32,082 bases of DNA, from positions 1 through 32,082 of the forward strand of contig JAHZJA010000731.1 in NCBI GenBank assembly GCA_022601155.1, given 5' to 3'. The position numbers and the translations under genes are program-made. Below, in pieces: positions 1 to 10,371 of this stretch. This DNA comes from Deltaproteobacteria bacterium. Its GTDB lineage: Bacteria > Myxococcota_A > Polyangia > Nannocystales > Nannocystaceae. A model generated the notes under the pieces. The model was not told the DNA's origin, made no database searches, and saw only the letters and a list, made by a program, of their open reading frames with translations. Position 1 is the stretch's first letter, and every line of letters begins with the position of its first letter.

Positions 1-563
1 GGTTTGCCGATGCCTCGGTCCTGCAGCTGACGTTCAACGAGAGCATCGCTCCGGCCGACCAGGTCAATCCCCGCCAGTTTCGACTCAGCGCTGCCTTTGC
101 TGCCGGATACGACAAGTATGCATATGGCACGTCGTACCAAGATGTCGGCAGGTGGAATGGGGCCGGCTACTATTGCGATGAGTATTGCTACGAGTATTGC
201 GACTACGACAAGGACTACTGCAAGGATCGCTGCTTCGAGTACTGCTACATTCCTCCCGGGGATCCGGTACATGTCAGCGCGATCATCCAAGATGCCGCGC
301 GCCCCGAAGTGTTGTTGCTTCGGCTCGACAACGCGATCGGCGGAGGGGTGTGCGCCCAGCTGAACACCTTCCCCGAAGAGTGGACCTCGGGGTTGTTCAT
401 CCACTACACCACGGCAGGTTCCGCTCCCGTGGCGGACCCCGATGGTGAGGCCCTGGCCCCGATCGCCGAGCACTGGGTACTGGCCCACGAGCAGGACTAC
501 GTCTACGTCGAGGGGCAGCTACCGTTCATGGATCCGTTGCTGCCGATCCCGTGCCCATTCTGA
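1..563 (+). CDS. Secreted Ig-like domain protein with Cys-rich insert (3' part only)
   Basis: Open from the window edge (first full codon at nt 3) to TGA 561-563; the start lies outside the window. The first visible residues (ADASVLQLTFNESIAP...NPRQFRLSAAF) resemble the start of an SbsA/Big-type Ig-like domain, in which a beta strand is followed by an exposed functional-relation phrase. Between nt 174 and 245 there is a compact Cys/Tyr/Asp-rich insert with six cysteines spaced C-x3-C-x3-C-x6-C-x3-C-x3-C. The remaining ~100 residues look like an ordinary beta-rich extracellular segment with one further Cys pair (GGGVCAQL and PIPCPF). No transmembrane helix is visible. A surface or secreted location is inferred from the cysteines and the Ig-like start; the function is unknown. 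Confidence 0.75.
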   Translation, partial: FADASVLQLTFNESIAPADQVNPRQFRLSAAFAAGYDKYAYGTSYQDVGRWNGAGYYCDEYCYEYCDYDKDYCKDRCFEYCYIPPGDPVHVSAIIQDAARPEVLLLRLDNAIGGGVCAQLNTFPEEWTSGLFIHYTTAGSAPVADPDGEALAPIAEHWVLAHEQDYVYVEGQLPFMDPLLPIPCPF

Positions 564-671
564 GCGACGCGACCTGGCGCGATTTCGCCCTGGTGATCCC
601 GTGACAGACGACCGCGCGTACGCTGTCGCCCCGCGCGATACTGCGATCGAGCCCGACGCCGTGAGCCCGTC

Positions 672-1076
672 GTGACCGCGCTGGGTCCAGGCTCCCCGGC
701 GCCACGTGGGCCGCACGACGTGGAGGCACTGCTGCGCACGGTGCCCGAGGTCTCGTATGCCCCGGAGCTGTCCTCGCTGCTGCCCGCCCCCCTGGGATCC
801 GAGCCCCTGTCTGCCGACGCCGTCTCCCAAGCGGTGACGCCCCAGTGGCTGCAGCGGCTCATCGTCGCCCTCGAAGACCTGGAGCGACGCGCTCGCGAGC
901 AAGACGACGGCGGCCTGCGGTTCGTTGCCGTCACGCTGCGGCACTTCGTCACCGAGCAGAAGATCGCACCCGTACAACACCCGCTGGTCGTAGCGCTGTT
1001 CGTACGTACCGCGGCTCGGCGCGACGGGACGGCGGATGTACCCGCGGCCGTCGCCCGCGTGCTCGACCAGTGGTGA
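672..1076 (+). CDS. Small hypothetical protein, 134 aa
   Basis: GTG at 672 is the only usual start codon after the in-frame stop at 594, so the start is well constrained. The product is a soluble, Ala/Leu/Arg-rich, mostly helical 134-residue protein with no signal peptide or membrane segment. I recognise no family. The central part (about residues 58-100) reads as two or three amphipathic helices. It lies 108 nt after the Ig-like gene and 126 nt before the metallophosphatase on the same strand; the spacing does not argue strongly for or against cotranscription. Third-position GC is high and matches its neighbours, which supports it being coding. Confidence 0.6.
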   Translation: MTALGPGSPAPRGPHDVEALLRTVPEVSYAPELSSLLPAPLGSEPLSADAVSQAVTPQWLQRLIVALEDLERRAREQDDGGLRFVAVTLRHFVTEQKIAPVQHPLVVALFVRTAARRDGTADVPAAVARVLDQW

Positions 1077-1202
1077 GCCACGGCCGTCGGCCGCAACCCG
1101 GTCGTACCCCCCGTCCTACCCAGAGTTGCGTGAGTCCGCCCTGCAAAGTGTTTTCGTTCCTCACCGTGGTCTCCCTCGGCGGCCGTGGTAGCGTCTGTCG
1201 CG

Positions 1203-2069
1203 ATGCCAAGGAGCCCATGGTGGGGCCGCAAGGTCGCACGGTTGCCCGACCACGGGACCCTGATCGTCGCCACTGATCTTCAGGGCAATTTCGAGGACTA
1301 CGAGGCGCTCAAGGACGTCTATGCCCGCGAGGCCGATGCGGGCAACGATCCGACACTGCTGTTGTGCGGCGATCTCGTGCACGGACCCGGTGAGATGTTT
1401 GCCGACCCCGCACGGTGGCCCGACTACCTGGGTGCCTTCTATCGCGATCGTTCGGCCGAGCTGGTGTTCGACTATCAACAGTGGTCGGCCGACACCAAGA
1501 CCGTCGCCCTGCTTGGCAATCACGAACACTCTCATATTGGTGGGCCCGTCGTGAGCAAGTTTCACGGCGACGAGGCTGCGGTGCTCGACCAGACACTCGG
1601 CTCCGACGCTCCACGGGTGCACGACTTCTTTCGCACGTTCTCACTGATCGCCGTGGCCCCTTGTGGCGCCGTGTTCACCCACGGAGCACCGCGTGCCACC
1701 GAGCCCAGCCTCGAGGACTTCGAGCGCCTCCGCTACGACGGCTTCGAGCGGATGGCCGTCAACGACATGTACGAACAGGGCACGTTGGGCGCGCTGTTGT
1801 GGGCCCGCTACGCCGAGCCCGAGCATGCGCGAGCACTGCTCGAGGTGGCCCACGAAAAGACCGACGCAGCAGGGTTCGTCGCCTTCGGCCACGACGTCGT
1901 CCGCTCGGGCTACGAGAAAGTCGGCGACGAGCAGATCTGCGTGTCGACCTCGTTCGGCTGCGACGACCGCAACAAGCGATACCTGCGGTTGGACCTATCG
2001 CGCAGCTACGGCTCGGTGCACGATCTTCACGACGACGTGGAAATCCTGCCGCTGTACCCGAACGCCTGA
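1203..2069 (+). CDS. Calcineurin-like metallophosphatase
   Basis: A 288-residue protein with the ordered motifs of the binuclear metallophosphatase fold: DLQGN at 25-29, GDLVHG at 56-61, GNHE at 105-108, then THGAP and a late GHD. The first motif has Gln in place of the usual His (D-x-H-G); the same DxQG form occurs in some ApaH-like Ap4A hydrolases, so this need not mean inactivity. The family hydrolyses phosphoesters such as phosphoprotein or dinucleoside polyphosphate bonds; the substrate here cannot be told from sequence. ATG 1203 was preferred to GTG 1185 because the latter adds only six poorly structured residues. No signal peptide is seen, so the protein is probably cytoplasmic. The ABC-class ATPase gene follows after about 57 nt, so cotranscription is likely. 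Confidence 0.85.
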   Translation: MPRSPWWGRKVARLPDHGTLIVATDLQGNFEDYEALKDVYAREADAGNDPTLLLCGDLVHGPGEMFADPARWPDYLGAFYRDRSAELVFDYQQWSADTKTVALLGNHEHSHIGGPVVSKFHGDEAAVLDQTLGSDAPRVHDFFRTFSLIAVAPCGAVFTHGAPRATEPSLEDFERLRYDGFERMAVNDMYEQGTLGALLWARYAEPEHARALLEVAHEKTDAAGFVAFGHDVVRSGYEKVGDEQICVSTSFGCDDRNKRYLRLDLSRSYGSVHDLHDDVEILPLYPNA

Positions 2070-2126
2070 CCTCGACGGCTTCGGTGGCTATGGGTTCGCG
2101 GGCGGGCGGCCCGTATCATCTTGGGC

Positions 2127-3815
2127 GTGCGCCCCTTCGCCCAGCTCGGTCGACTGCTGTCCCAGATCGATGGGCGCAGCTACGGCGGCTACAAACAGAT
2201 CGGCGGTCGCTGGGGCGAGCAGGCGCTGAGCCTCGCCATCGACCACGTACAGGGCGATCCATTCGCGACGCCGTCACGGCTGCGCATCGTCCTCGACGCG
2301 CAAGCCCACGGCGTGCCCGCGGAGCTGCGGGACACACCCATCCGGCGCACGGCCATCGCCGACTTCTTGTTGCGGTGCTTTGCCGCCGAGGTCGCCGGCA
2401 GCCGAGATCGCTCGGGTAGCGGCAAGTCGGGGCTCGTCCTCGTGGATGCTGGCGACGCCGAGATCTTGCCGCGCTCGGGCTGTGGCCTGGTGGGTGACGA
2501 CCTCGAGCTTCGATTCCGAGCCGGGCTCCCCGCGCGCGGGCGCCGGATCATGGGGCGGACCGCGGCCCGGCTGTTGATGGAAGACCTTCCCGCCGCCGCG
2601 CGCCGGGTCGTGTGGTCGCACATCGATCAGGACCAGGCTCGGCTGTTCGTACACCAGGCCGAAGAGCACGCTCACCTGCAAGCGCAGCTGGCCCAGCGGG
2701 GGCTCGTCGCCTTCGTGCGCGACGGCTCGATCTTGCCCCGCGCGTCGGGGGTGAGCTCCGCCCCGCTCCGCGATGCGGTGCCATGGTCGAGCCCGCCGTC
2801 GCTGCGCGTCACCATGACCACCCTGCACCACGGCGACATCACGGGGATGGGGCTACCGGTCGGCGTCACGCTCATCACGGGCGGAGGCTTTCACGGCAAG
2901 ACCACCCTGCTCGAGGCGATCTGTCATGGCATCGACCCGCACATCCCGGGGGATGGTCGGGAGTGGGTGGTCACCAGTCCCGATGCGGTCAAGCTCCGGA
3001 GCGAAGACGGCCGCAGCGTGGCGGGGGTGGATCTACGCCCATTCATCTCCGACCTTCCCGGCGACCGCGACACCGCACGGTTTTCCACCGCGGATGCTTC
3101 GGGCTCCACCAGCCTCGCCGCCGCGATCATCGAGTCGCTCGAGGTCGGTGCCACCGCGCTGCTGCTCGACGAGGATGGCTGCGCCACCAACTTGCTGATC
3201 CGCGATGCCCGGATGCAGGCACTGGTTGCCCGCGAGACGATCACGCCCCTCATCGATCGCGTGCAGTCGCTGCACGCCGAGGCTGGAGTCTCCACGGTGT
3301 TGGTCGTGGGGGGCAGCGGCGACTACCTGGAGGTCGCCGATACCGTGATCTTGATGGAGGACTACCGGGCCCACGAGGTCGGTGAGCGGGCGCGGACGGT
3401 CGCGGCCGCACATCCCACCGGTCGCGCCGTGGTGGAGCCCGGGACGACGGTCGTACCTGCGGCGCGGCACCCCTCGCCTCGCTCGTTCGATCCCCGACGC
3501 GGCCGACGATCCAAGGTCCGGGCCCGCGGGCTGCGAGAGCTGGTGTTCGGTGAGCAGACCATCGATCTGTCCGCGCTCGAGCAGCTGGTCGACGACAGCC
3601 AGGCGCGCGCCATTGGGGTGCTGTTGGCGTGGCTGGGCGAGCATGGCCGAGCCGGAGCCACCGTGCGCGAGCTCTCCGAGCAAGCGCTCGGGGCCGCGGC
3701 CGAGCGCGGTCTGTACGCGCTCGACCCCCTGCCAGAGCTGGCCGGAGTCCGGCGGTACGAGCTGGTCGCCGCGATCAATCGGCTCCGCAACCTGACGCTG
3801 ACCGAGTCTCGCTGA
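2127..3815 (+). CDS. ABC-class ATPase of the COG3044/PF09818 type
   Basis: A 562-residue protein. The N-terminus (RSYGGYKQIGGRW) matches the conserved opening of the predicted 'ATPase of the ABC class' family. A P-loop lies mid-protein (GGGFHGKTTLLEAI), followed by FSTADASGSTS and a Walker B-like LLLDEDGCATNLLIRD, both family hallmarks. After about residue 430 the chain is Arg/Ala-rich and looks like an appended nucleic-acid- or partner-binding tail. No membrane segment is present. The bacterial family has no settled role; the trypanosome mitochondrial homologue MRB1590 has been linked to RNA processing (recalled, not checked). The start was taken as GTG 2127 (VRPFAQLG), with TTG 2121 as the alternative. 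It follows the metallophosphatase closely on the same strand. Confidence 0.85.
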   Translation: MRPFAQLGRLLSQIDGRSYGGYKQIGGRWGEQALSLAIDHVQGDPFATPSRLRIVLDAQAHGVPAELRDTPIRRTAIADFLLRCFAAEVAGSRDRSGSGKSGLVLVDAGDAEILPRSGCGLVGDDLELRFRAGLPARGRRIMGRTAARLLMEDLPAAARRVVWSHIDQDQARLFVHQAEEHAHLQAQLAQRGLVAFVRDGSILPRASGVSSAPLRDAVPWSSPPSLRVTMTTLHHGDITGMGLPVGVTLITGGGFHGKTTLLEAICHGIDPHIPGDGREWVVTSPDAVKLRSEDGRSVAGVDLRPFISDLPGDRDTARFSTADASGSTSLAAAIIESLEVGATALLLDEDGCATNLLIRDARMQALVARETITPLIDRVQSLHAEAGVSTVLVVGGSGDYLEVADTVILMEDYRAHEVGERARTVAAAHPTGRAVVEPGTTVVPAARHPSPRSFDPRRGRRSKVRARGLRELVFGEQTIDLSALEQLVDDSQARAIGVLLAWLGEHGRAGATVRELSEQALGAAAERGLYALDPLPELAGVRRYELVAAINRLRNLTLTESR

Positions 3816-3943
3816 CGAGCCCGAGCAGCCGTCGCGGCGCTGCGGCGCGTCCGAGATGTGGGCCGGGTGGTCGGCCCATCGGTGGGCCAACTGCCGGTCG
3901 AGGCCGCTACAACCGACCGAGATCAGGTGCAGGCGCGCTCGGC

Positions 3944-5113
3944 ATGGTCTTCGCTTCGACCACGACCATGGCTGAGCGCAGTCGTCCAAGGGGCCGTCAG
4001 CTGACCCTGCCCACCATCAGCTCGGAGTCCGTGCTGCCCGAGATGCTGCTGGAGCACATCAGGGCCAGTGCACGAGCGCGGTCCGAGCACATGCGCGTGC
4101 ACCTGCATTGTCGTCAGTGCACCTGGCGGGGCGCGATCTCGGTCGAAGCGCCGAGCCGTCAGCAGGTGCGGATCGATCGAATGCTCCCGCGCGTCCCCGT
4201 GCGGCACTGGGTGTTCTCACCCGGCGATGCCGCGCAGGCCGAGCTGGCTGTCGCGCCCGCGCTGCGGGTCCGTGTCGCGCGGGCCTGCGTTCGCAGCGTG
4301 TTCGCGTGGCTGCGTCGAGCCGCAGCGCGCGGCGGAGTTCCGGCGCCCGCACAGTGTGGGGCCGTCAGCGCGATTCATCGCGTGGGCATGGCCTTGCACG
4401 ACGATGTCCACGTCCATGCGCTGGTGCTCGATGGCGTCTACACCCACGAGGGCAGCGGGCCCCCCGTCTTCCACCCCGTGTGTGCACCCCGTCGTCGCGA
4501 TCTACGACGAACGGTCCTCGAGCTCCGGCACGCTCTCGATGCGTTGTTGCCGAGCGCGAGTCGACCACGCGACGGGCCATCAGCGCGAGCTCGGGTGGTG
4601 CACCGGATGGCGTTGGGGCCTGCCGTACAATCGTCGGCGCCGGGTCCAGGGGCGCTCGGCCAACAGACGGGCCGACTCGACGTTCGCTCCGGGCCCGTCA
4701 TCGCCCCCACCGACTCCATCACTCGCGCGCGGCTGTGTCGCTATGTCGCCCGCGAGCCGTTCGATCCCTGCGCCGTAGGCCCGGGAGATTCGGGCCGCGT
4801 GCGCTACCGCCTGCGCCACCCTTTCTCCGATGGCACCACCCACGTCGAGCTGTCGCCCGCCGCGATGGCTGAGCGGCTCCGTGCTGTGGTCCGTGGTGAG
4901 CTGCGGCCGCCCGTTGCTTTCCACGGGGTCTTGGCGCCCAGAGCCGCCGCGCCCTGGGTGCCCACGCCACCCCAACAGCAGCCCCTGCTCCACCTCGGCC
5001 CAGCTCGAGCCCCACCGTCCACACGATCCTCCCGCTCCGCGCTCGTGTGTCCTCGCTGTACCGCGACCATGGACATCGTGGGGGTCGAGCCCGGCGGTCG
5101 TCGGGCGGCATGA
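3944..5113 (+). mobile_element. IS91-like HUH transposase, shortened N-terminal zinc region
   Basis: A continuous 389-codon frame with the IS91-family core. The metal-binding HUH motif is H156-V-H158 in DDVHVHALVLDGVY, preceded by PVRHWVFS and an AVSAIHRVGMAL segment. The single candidate nucleophile Tyr is Y267 in LCRYVAREPF. Then come VRYRLRHPFSDGTTHV, a YHGVLAP-like FHGVLAPRA, and a C-terminal CPRC pair (C369, C372). Family members usually carry two N-terminal Cys pairs; here only C56/C59 remain and the stretch to PVRHW is shorter than usual, so part of the zinc domain seems lost. The start is uncertain (ATG 3944 or 3968). No accessory integrase gene is visible, and no clear element ends were identified. 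It could be a decaying or immobile copy, or a captured gene. Confidence 0.75.
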
Positions 5114-5281
5114 ACGAGGCCGATCTGCGGACCGCAAGCCATCCGCAGCAGGGTTCCAGCGTCGCGCACGCCTTGGGATTCCTCACGGGGATGCAACGTT
5201 CGGGGTCTCGGTAACGGTCCGCCCCTGTACGACGATCTCGCCGTCGCAGGCCCAGCTCGCCGGACGCCCCCGTTTTCACCC

Positions 5282-6620
<1,339 letters not shown>

Positions 6621-6622
<2 letters not shown>

Positions 6623-6656
6623 GCGGTCGGAAAGACCGTCCGCTCGCCGGTTTTTT
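6621..6656 (+). terminator. Intrinsic terminator after the MATE gene
   Basis: GAGCGG at 6621-6626 pairs with CCGCTC at 6640-6645. After a T:T mismatch, CGG pairs with CCG around a five-base AAAGA loop. Six Ts follow at 6651-6656 after a GCCGG spacer. The hairpin overlaps the MATE stop codon. The five-base gap before the T-run is longer than ideal, so termination strength is uncertain. Confidence 0.6.
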
Positions 6657-6669
6657 CAAGGACTGGACC

Positions 6670-6690
6670 GGGTGCGATAATATCGCACCC
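6670..6690. promoter_or_regulatory. Perfect 10-bp palindrome with 1-bp centre
   Basis: GGGTGCGATA at 6670-6679 is mirrored exactly by TATCGCACCC at 6681-6690 around a single A. It lies 91 bp before the ATG of the large ATPase gene and 48 bp after the MATE stop. The AT-rich centre in a GC-rich arm and the near-zero spacer fit a dimeric repressor or activator site. It could also form an 8-bp RNA hairpin with a TAATA loop. No second copy was noticed in the window. Confidence 0.5.
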
Positions 6691-6780
6691 AATCACCCTC
6701 CACCGCACCCTCGCTTGGGTGGGGATCCGCCCATTTTCCCACTCTAGGGCGGTCTAGGGGCTCGTTTTCCGTGTCCGCTC

Positions 6781-9700
6781 ATGTTGCACGCCTGCTCGTA
6801 CTTGTCTGTGATCGCGATGCTCGTCGTGCTGACGGGCTTCGGTCCGGCCAGTCCGTCCACGCCCGACGCTGACAACGCACCTTCGGGATCGATCCCCACC
6901 GCTGAGGCCACGCCCGACCCCGACCCCGGCGTTGGCGATGAGGATCCGGCGGCCGTCGAGGCTCCGAAGGTCGACCCCCTCCAGCAGCGGGCCGACGACA
7001 TCCGAGCGCTGATCGCCGGAACCCTCGATCCCGAGCGCGACCCCGCGTCGCTGTTCGTGGTGGACCTGGCCGACCCCGCGTTGGCTGGGGAGGCGGGCGA
7101 ACGACTGCTGGCGCTGCTGGCCGAGGCCGAGGCCGCCGCAGTCGACCCTGCGACGGGTGTTGCCGAGCCCACGCCCGACGAGGGGATCCCCGCTGACGCC
7201 TCGACGGCACTCCTCGATGCCCTGACCGCCTACCTTCGGCTGGGTGAGGCTCGCCGTGCGCAGGTCCTCGCGCTCCATGTCGAGCGTCGCAATCGTGCGA
7301 TCGAGAGCCGGGAGGCCTCCTCTCGACGACAAGCCCGGCTCGAGCACGTCACCCTGCTCGCCGACCGGCTCGAGGCCTTCTTGGCCGGTACGCTCGACCT
7401 CGCCATCGACCCGCGACCGCTGCTTCGCCTCGACCTGGGCGATGCCAACGAGGCGGCGCTGGCCGACGCACGACGTCGCCGTTGGCCGCTTCCCGAGCCG
7501 CCGCCGCCTCCGAGCCGCCGCCGTGCCAGGCCTCCGCCCGCAGAACCTGCGCCCGAGGTCACGCCCGAACCAACCAAGCCCGACCCGCTGACGGTGGCTG
7601 AGACCCGCCTGGACGGGTTGCGTCGGCAATTTCTGGCGCTGTCTTCGGCCGAGCAACAAGCGCTGTTCCAGGCGCACGAGCGCCGCCGCCGAGAGTCCGA
7701 GCAAGCCCAGGCGGCCGCGATCGCGGTGGCCAAGGCCGAGACCGAGGCCCTCGAAGCCGAAGCCGCCGCCAATGCTTCGCTCGACCAAGAAGCCGTCCAG
7801 CAGATCAGCGAAGCCGAAGCCGAAGCCGTGGAGGCTGCAGCCGAGCGTGAGCGCGCGGTCGAGACGGCTCGGTTGGCCCGGACCGAAGCCAACCGGATCT
7901 TGGCCGAGGAGCGGGTGCGGCTGCTCGGGATCAAGGAGGACCAGGCCCGGTACGACATCGAGCTCAATCGACGCAAGGCCGACCGCATCGAGAGTCACGA
8001 TAGGGCGCTCGAGTGGAACCGTCGCGCGACCGAGCTGGCCGGACAGGGGTTCGGCTCCGAGCGCGCCGCCAAGGCCGACAGACTCTACGAGACGATTCGC
8101 GCCGACCTGCGCGACACCCGGCTGAGCCTGCGGGAGGAGCTGCGCCGGGTTCGAGACGCAGGGGCACAGGTGCCCCGCGTTGGCGAAGGTCTCGACCTCG
8201 ACCTCGCCCCCGACATCGACCGTGGAAGCATCGTCGAGCTGCGCGACACCCTGCTGGCCAACGAGCAGAAGCTCACCGATCTCGACCAGAAGGTGGCGTG
8301 GGATCTGGCCCAAGGCCTGCGCGACGATGTCGTCCTGCTCAATCGGACTCGGCTGGAGCTGCTGGGCATGGCCAGTGCTCCGTTTCACGACGAGATCACC
8401 GGGTTCGGCCCCTCCGGCGTCGACCAGGTCCAGCGCGAGTTCGATCAGATCTCGGTCGAGCTGGGCTTCCATGCGCTCAAGCTGCCCCGCTACAAGGACC
8501 TGTGGCTCGAGCGAGTCAGCAGCGCTCCGTTCCCCGTGTTCATGGGGTTGATGCAGGTGCTCGCCATCGTGCTGGTCTATTGGTGGTGGCGCCGACGGTC
8601 GCCCTCGCTGATCTTGCGCGTCCGCGAGTGGCTCGTTCGCATTCGGCCCCGCACCCGTCCCGTCGTCTGGATGCTGTCGGTGCTGTGGTACTGGGACCGG
8701 ACTCGTCGACCACTCGAGCGGCTGGCTGCGCTGTGGGTCTTGCTCAACCTCGCCGGGGACCTCGACGAGCTCCCCGAGCTGATCCTGCTTTGGATCTTGG
8801 TGCGTTGGGTGCTGCTCGGCTTGACGGTGATCTTGCTGCTCGACGCCCTGGCGGCACGCGAGAACCGGTTTCGCCGCCGCGCCACCGACAACTCCGTGCT
8901 CCGCATCCACTCCCTGCGGGTGGTGGGGCTGAGCGTGATCATGGTCGGCCTGATTCTCGGCCTGACCGCCGCGACCGTGGGCAAGGGCGCGATCTACAGC
9001 TGGGTCATCTCCACCTGCTGGCTGCTGTCGGTACCCGTTGCCCTGTATCTCGTGCATCGGTGGCGCCCCTCGATCGCAGAGCGGGTGGCCAGCAGCGCCG
9101 ACAAGGGTCCCGCCATGATCTGGATCCGGCAGCAGCACGAAGGCAAGCCGAGCTTTTTCGCCTCCACCGTGTCCGCCGTCTATCTGTTCGTGCGCGGCAT
9201 CGGTCGGTGGTTCCTGCGCCGCCTCTCCGGCCTGGAGACCACCCGTCGCGTGCTCGCGTATCTGTTTCGGCGCGAGGTGGCCAAGCGGGCGGCCGCGACG
9301 GCGACGGCCGCCGAGAGCGTGCTCGAACGCGTCGACGCCGATTGCTACGCCGCCTTTGATCCCGACTTGCTGCCCCCCGAGGCCCTCGCCGAGGTCGACG
9401 GCGCCGCCCTCGAGCAGATCGTGAACCTGGGGCAGACCCCGGGCGCCACGCTGGCCGCAGTCGTGGGCGAGCGCGGGATGGGCAAGAGCACCTTCCTGGT
9501 CCAGCTGACCGAGCGGCTCGGACCCGAGCGCACCAAGGTCGTCCCGTGCCCCGAGGACGGGCTGCCGGGGTTGATGAGGCTCATCGCGGGGCTCACCGGT
9601 GACCCCGAGGCCCGGGGCACGCAGCTCGCCGAGGCCTTGCGGGAGCTCGGGCCGCTGACCATCGCCATCGACGACGCGCAGCGGCTGATCCAGCCCGCCG

Positions 9701-10371
9701 TCCGCGGTTTCGCCCAGCTCGATGCCTTCACCGCGTTCGCGCGGGATGTGGGAGGCCAGATCTCGTGGGTGGTCACGGTGGGCGCCGCGGCGTGGCACTA
9801 CCTGCAGCGGGCGCGCGCCGATCGGGTGTTCTTCGAGCTGGTCGTCCGCCTCCCGCGATGGTCCGAGGAGCAGCTGGGCGCGCTCATTCGAGGCCGTTGC
9901 CAGGCCGCCGGGATCGACCCGAGCTTCGACAACCTGGTGGTGCCACGCGCCACCGACCCGATGACCGAGCCCGAGGAAGACCGCACCGAGAGCAGCTACT
10001 ACCGACTGCTGTGGGATTTTTCTCGGGGCAATCCCGGCGTCGCCCTGCATGCGTTCCGAGAGTCGCTGTTCGTCGATCCCTTCGAGCGCGTCGTGGTGCG
10101 ACTGTTCGAGCAGCCGGCCGCCAACGCGATCGAGTCGCTGTCGCTCCCGCTGTTGTTCGTGCTGCGAGCCATCGTGCAGCTCGAGCTGGCCGAGCCCGAA
10201 GAGCTGGTCGCGGCGACCCAGCTGCCCGCCAGCGACATCTCGGATGCCCTGCGCTTTTGCATGGGCCGCGGCTACATCGAGTCGCACCACAACGGGGTTC
10301 GGCTCGGCTGGGCCTGGTACCGCACCATCACCACCGTGCTGCAACGCCAGCACCTGCTGTCCGCGTCATGA
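6781..10371 (+). CDS. Membrane-anchored coiled-coil P-loop ATPase, 1196 aa
   Basis: Order of parts: a signal-like hydrophobic start (residues 5-22); an Asp/Pro/Ala-rich linker; a Pro/Arg-rich stretch near 240-265; a long Ala/Glu/Arg coiled coil (about 272-480); a TM at about 584-603 followed by at least four more hydrophobic helices to about 765; then a cytoplasmic ATPase. The ATPase has Walker A GERGMGKST at 896-904, Walker B IAIDDAQ with D964/D965, a sensor-like TVGAA stretch, and a C-terminal helical/winged-helix-like region, as in STAND/AAA-type NTPases. N-terminal coiled coil plus several TMs resembles the architecture of large MscS relatives such as MscK, but the pore domain is absent and is encoded by the next gene. 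Its stop overlaps the MscS start by four bases, so the two are probably made together and may form one complex. The function is unknown. Confidence 0.85.
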   Translation: MLHACSYLSVIAMLVVLTGFGPASPSTPDADNAPSGSIPTAEATPDPDPGVGDEDPAAVEAPKVDPLQQRADDIRALIAGTLDPERDPASLFVVDLADPALAGEAGERLLALLAEAEAAAVDPATGVAEPTPDEGIPADASTALLDALTAYLRLGEARRAQVLALHVERRNRAIESREASSRRQARLEHVTLLADRLEAFLAGTLDLAIDPRPLLRLDLGDANEAALADARRRRWPLPEPPPPPSRRRARPPPAEPAPEVTPEPTKPDPLTVAETRLDGLRRQFLALSSAEQQALFQAHERRRRESEQAQAAAIAVAKAETEALEAEAAANASLDQEAVQQISEAEAEAVEAAAERERAVETARLARTEANRILAEERVRLLGIKEDQARYDIELNRRKADRIESHDRALEWNRRATELAGQGFGSERAAKADRLYETIRADLRDTRLSLREELRRVRDAGAQVPRVGEGLDLDLAPDIDRGSIVELRDTLLANEQKLTDLDQKVAWDLAQGLRDDVVLLNRTRLELLGMASAPFHDEITGFGPSGVDQVQREFDQISVELGFHALKLPRYKDLWLERVSSAPFPVFMGLMQVLAIVLVYWWWRRRSPSLILRVREWLVRIRPRTRPVVWMLSVLWYWDRTRRPLERLAALWVLLNLAGDLDELPELILLWILVRWVLLGLTVILLLDALAARENRFRRRATDNSVLRIHSLRVVGLSVIMVGLILGLTAATVGKGAIYSWVISTCWLLSVPVALYLVHRWRPSIAERVASSADKGPAMIWIRQQHEGKPSFFASTVSAVYLFVRGIGRWFLRRLSGLETTRRVLAYLFRREVAKRAAATATAAESVLERVDADCYAAFDPDLLPPEALAEVDGAALEQIVNLGQTPGATLAAVVGERGMGKSTFLVQLTERLGPERTKVVPCPEDGLPGLMRLIAGLTGDPEARGTQLAEALRELGPLTIAIDDAQRLIQPAVRGFAQLDAFTAFARDVGGQISWVVTVGAAAWHYLQRARADRVFFELVVRLPRWSEEQLGALIRGRCQAAGIDPSFDNLVVPRATDPMTEPEEDRTESSYYRLLWDFSRGNPGVALHAFRESLFVDPFERVVVRLFEQPAANAIESLSLPLLFVLRAIVQLELAEPEELVAATQLPASDISDALRFCMGRGYIESHHNGVRLGWAWYRTITTVLQRQHLLSAS

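Noticed and set aside
3629-3943. Longer N-terminus for the transposase
   Set aside because: This stretch overlaps the end of the COG3044 ATPase gene in another frame and its translation is Arg/Ala-rich noise.
6754-10353. 1199-codon open frame on the minus strand
   Set aside because: It mirrors the ATPase gene exactly, is dominated by Gly/Gln/Arg/His as expected from the antisense of a GC-rich gene, and shows no family motif; the plus-strand reading has Walker motifs and coupling to mscS.
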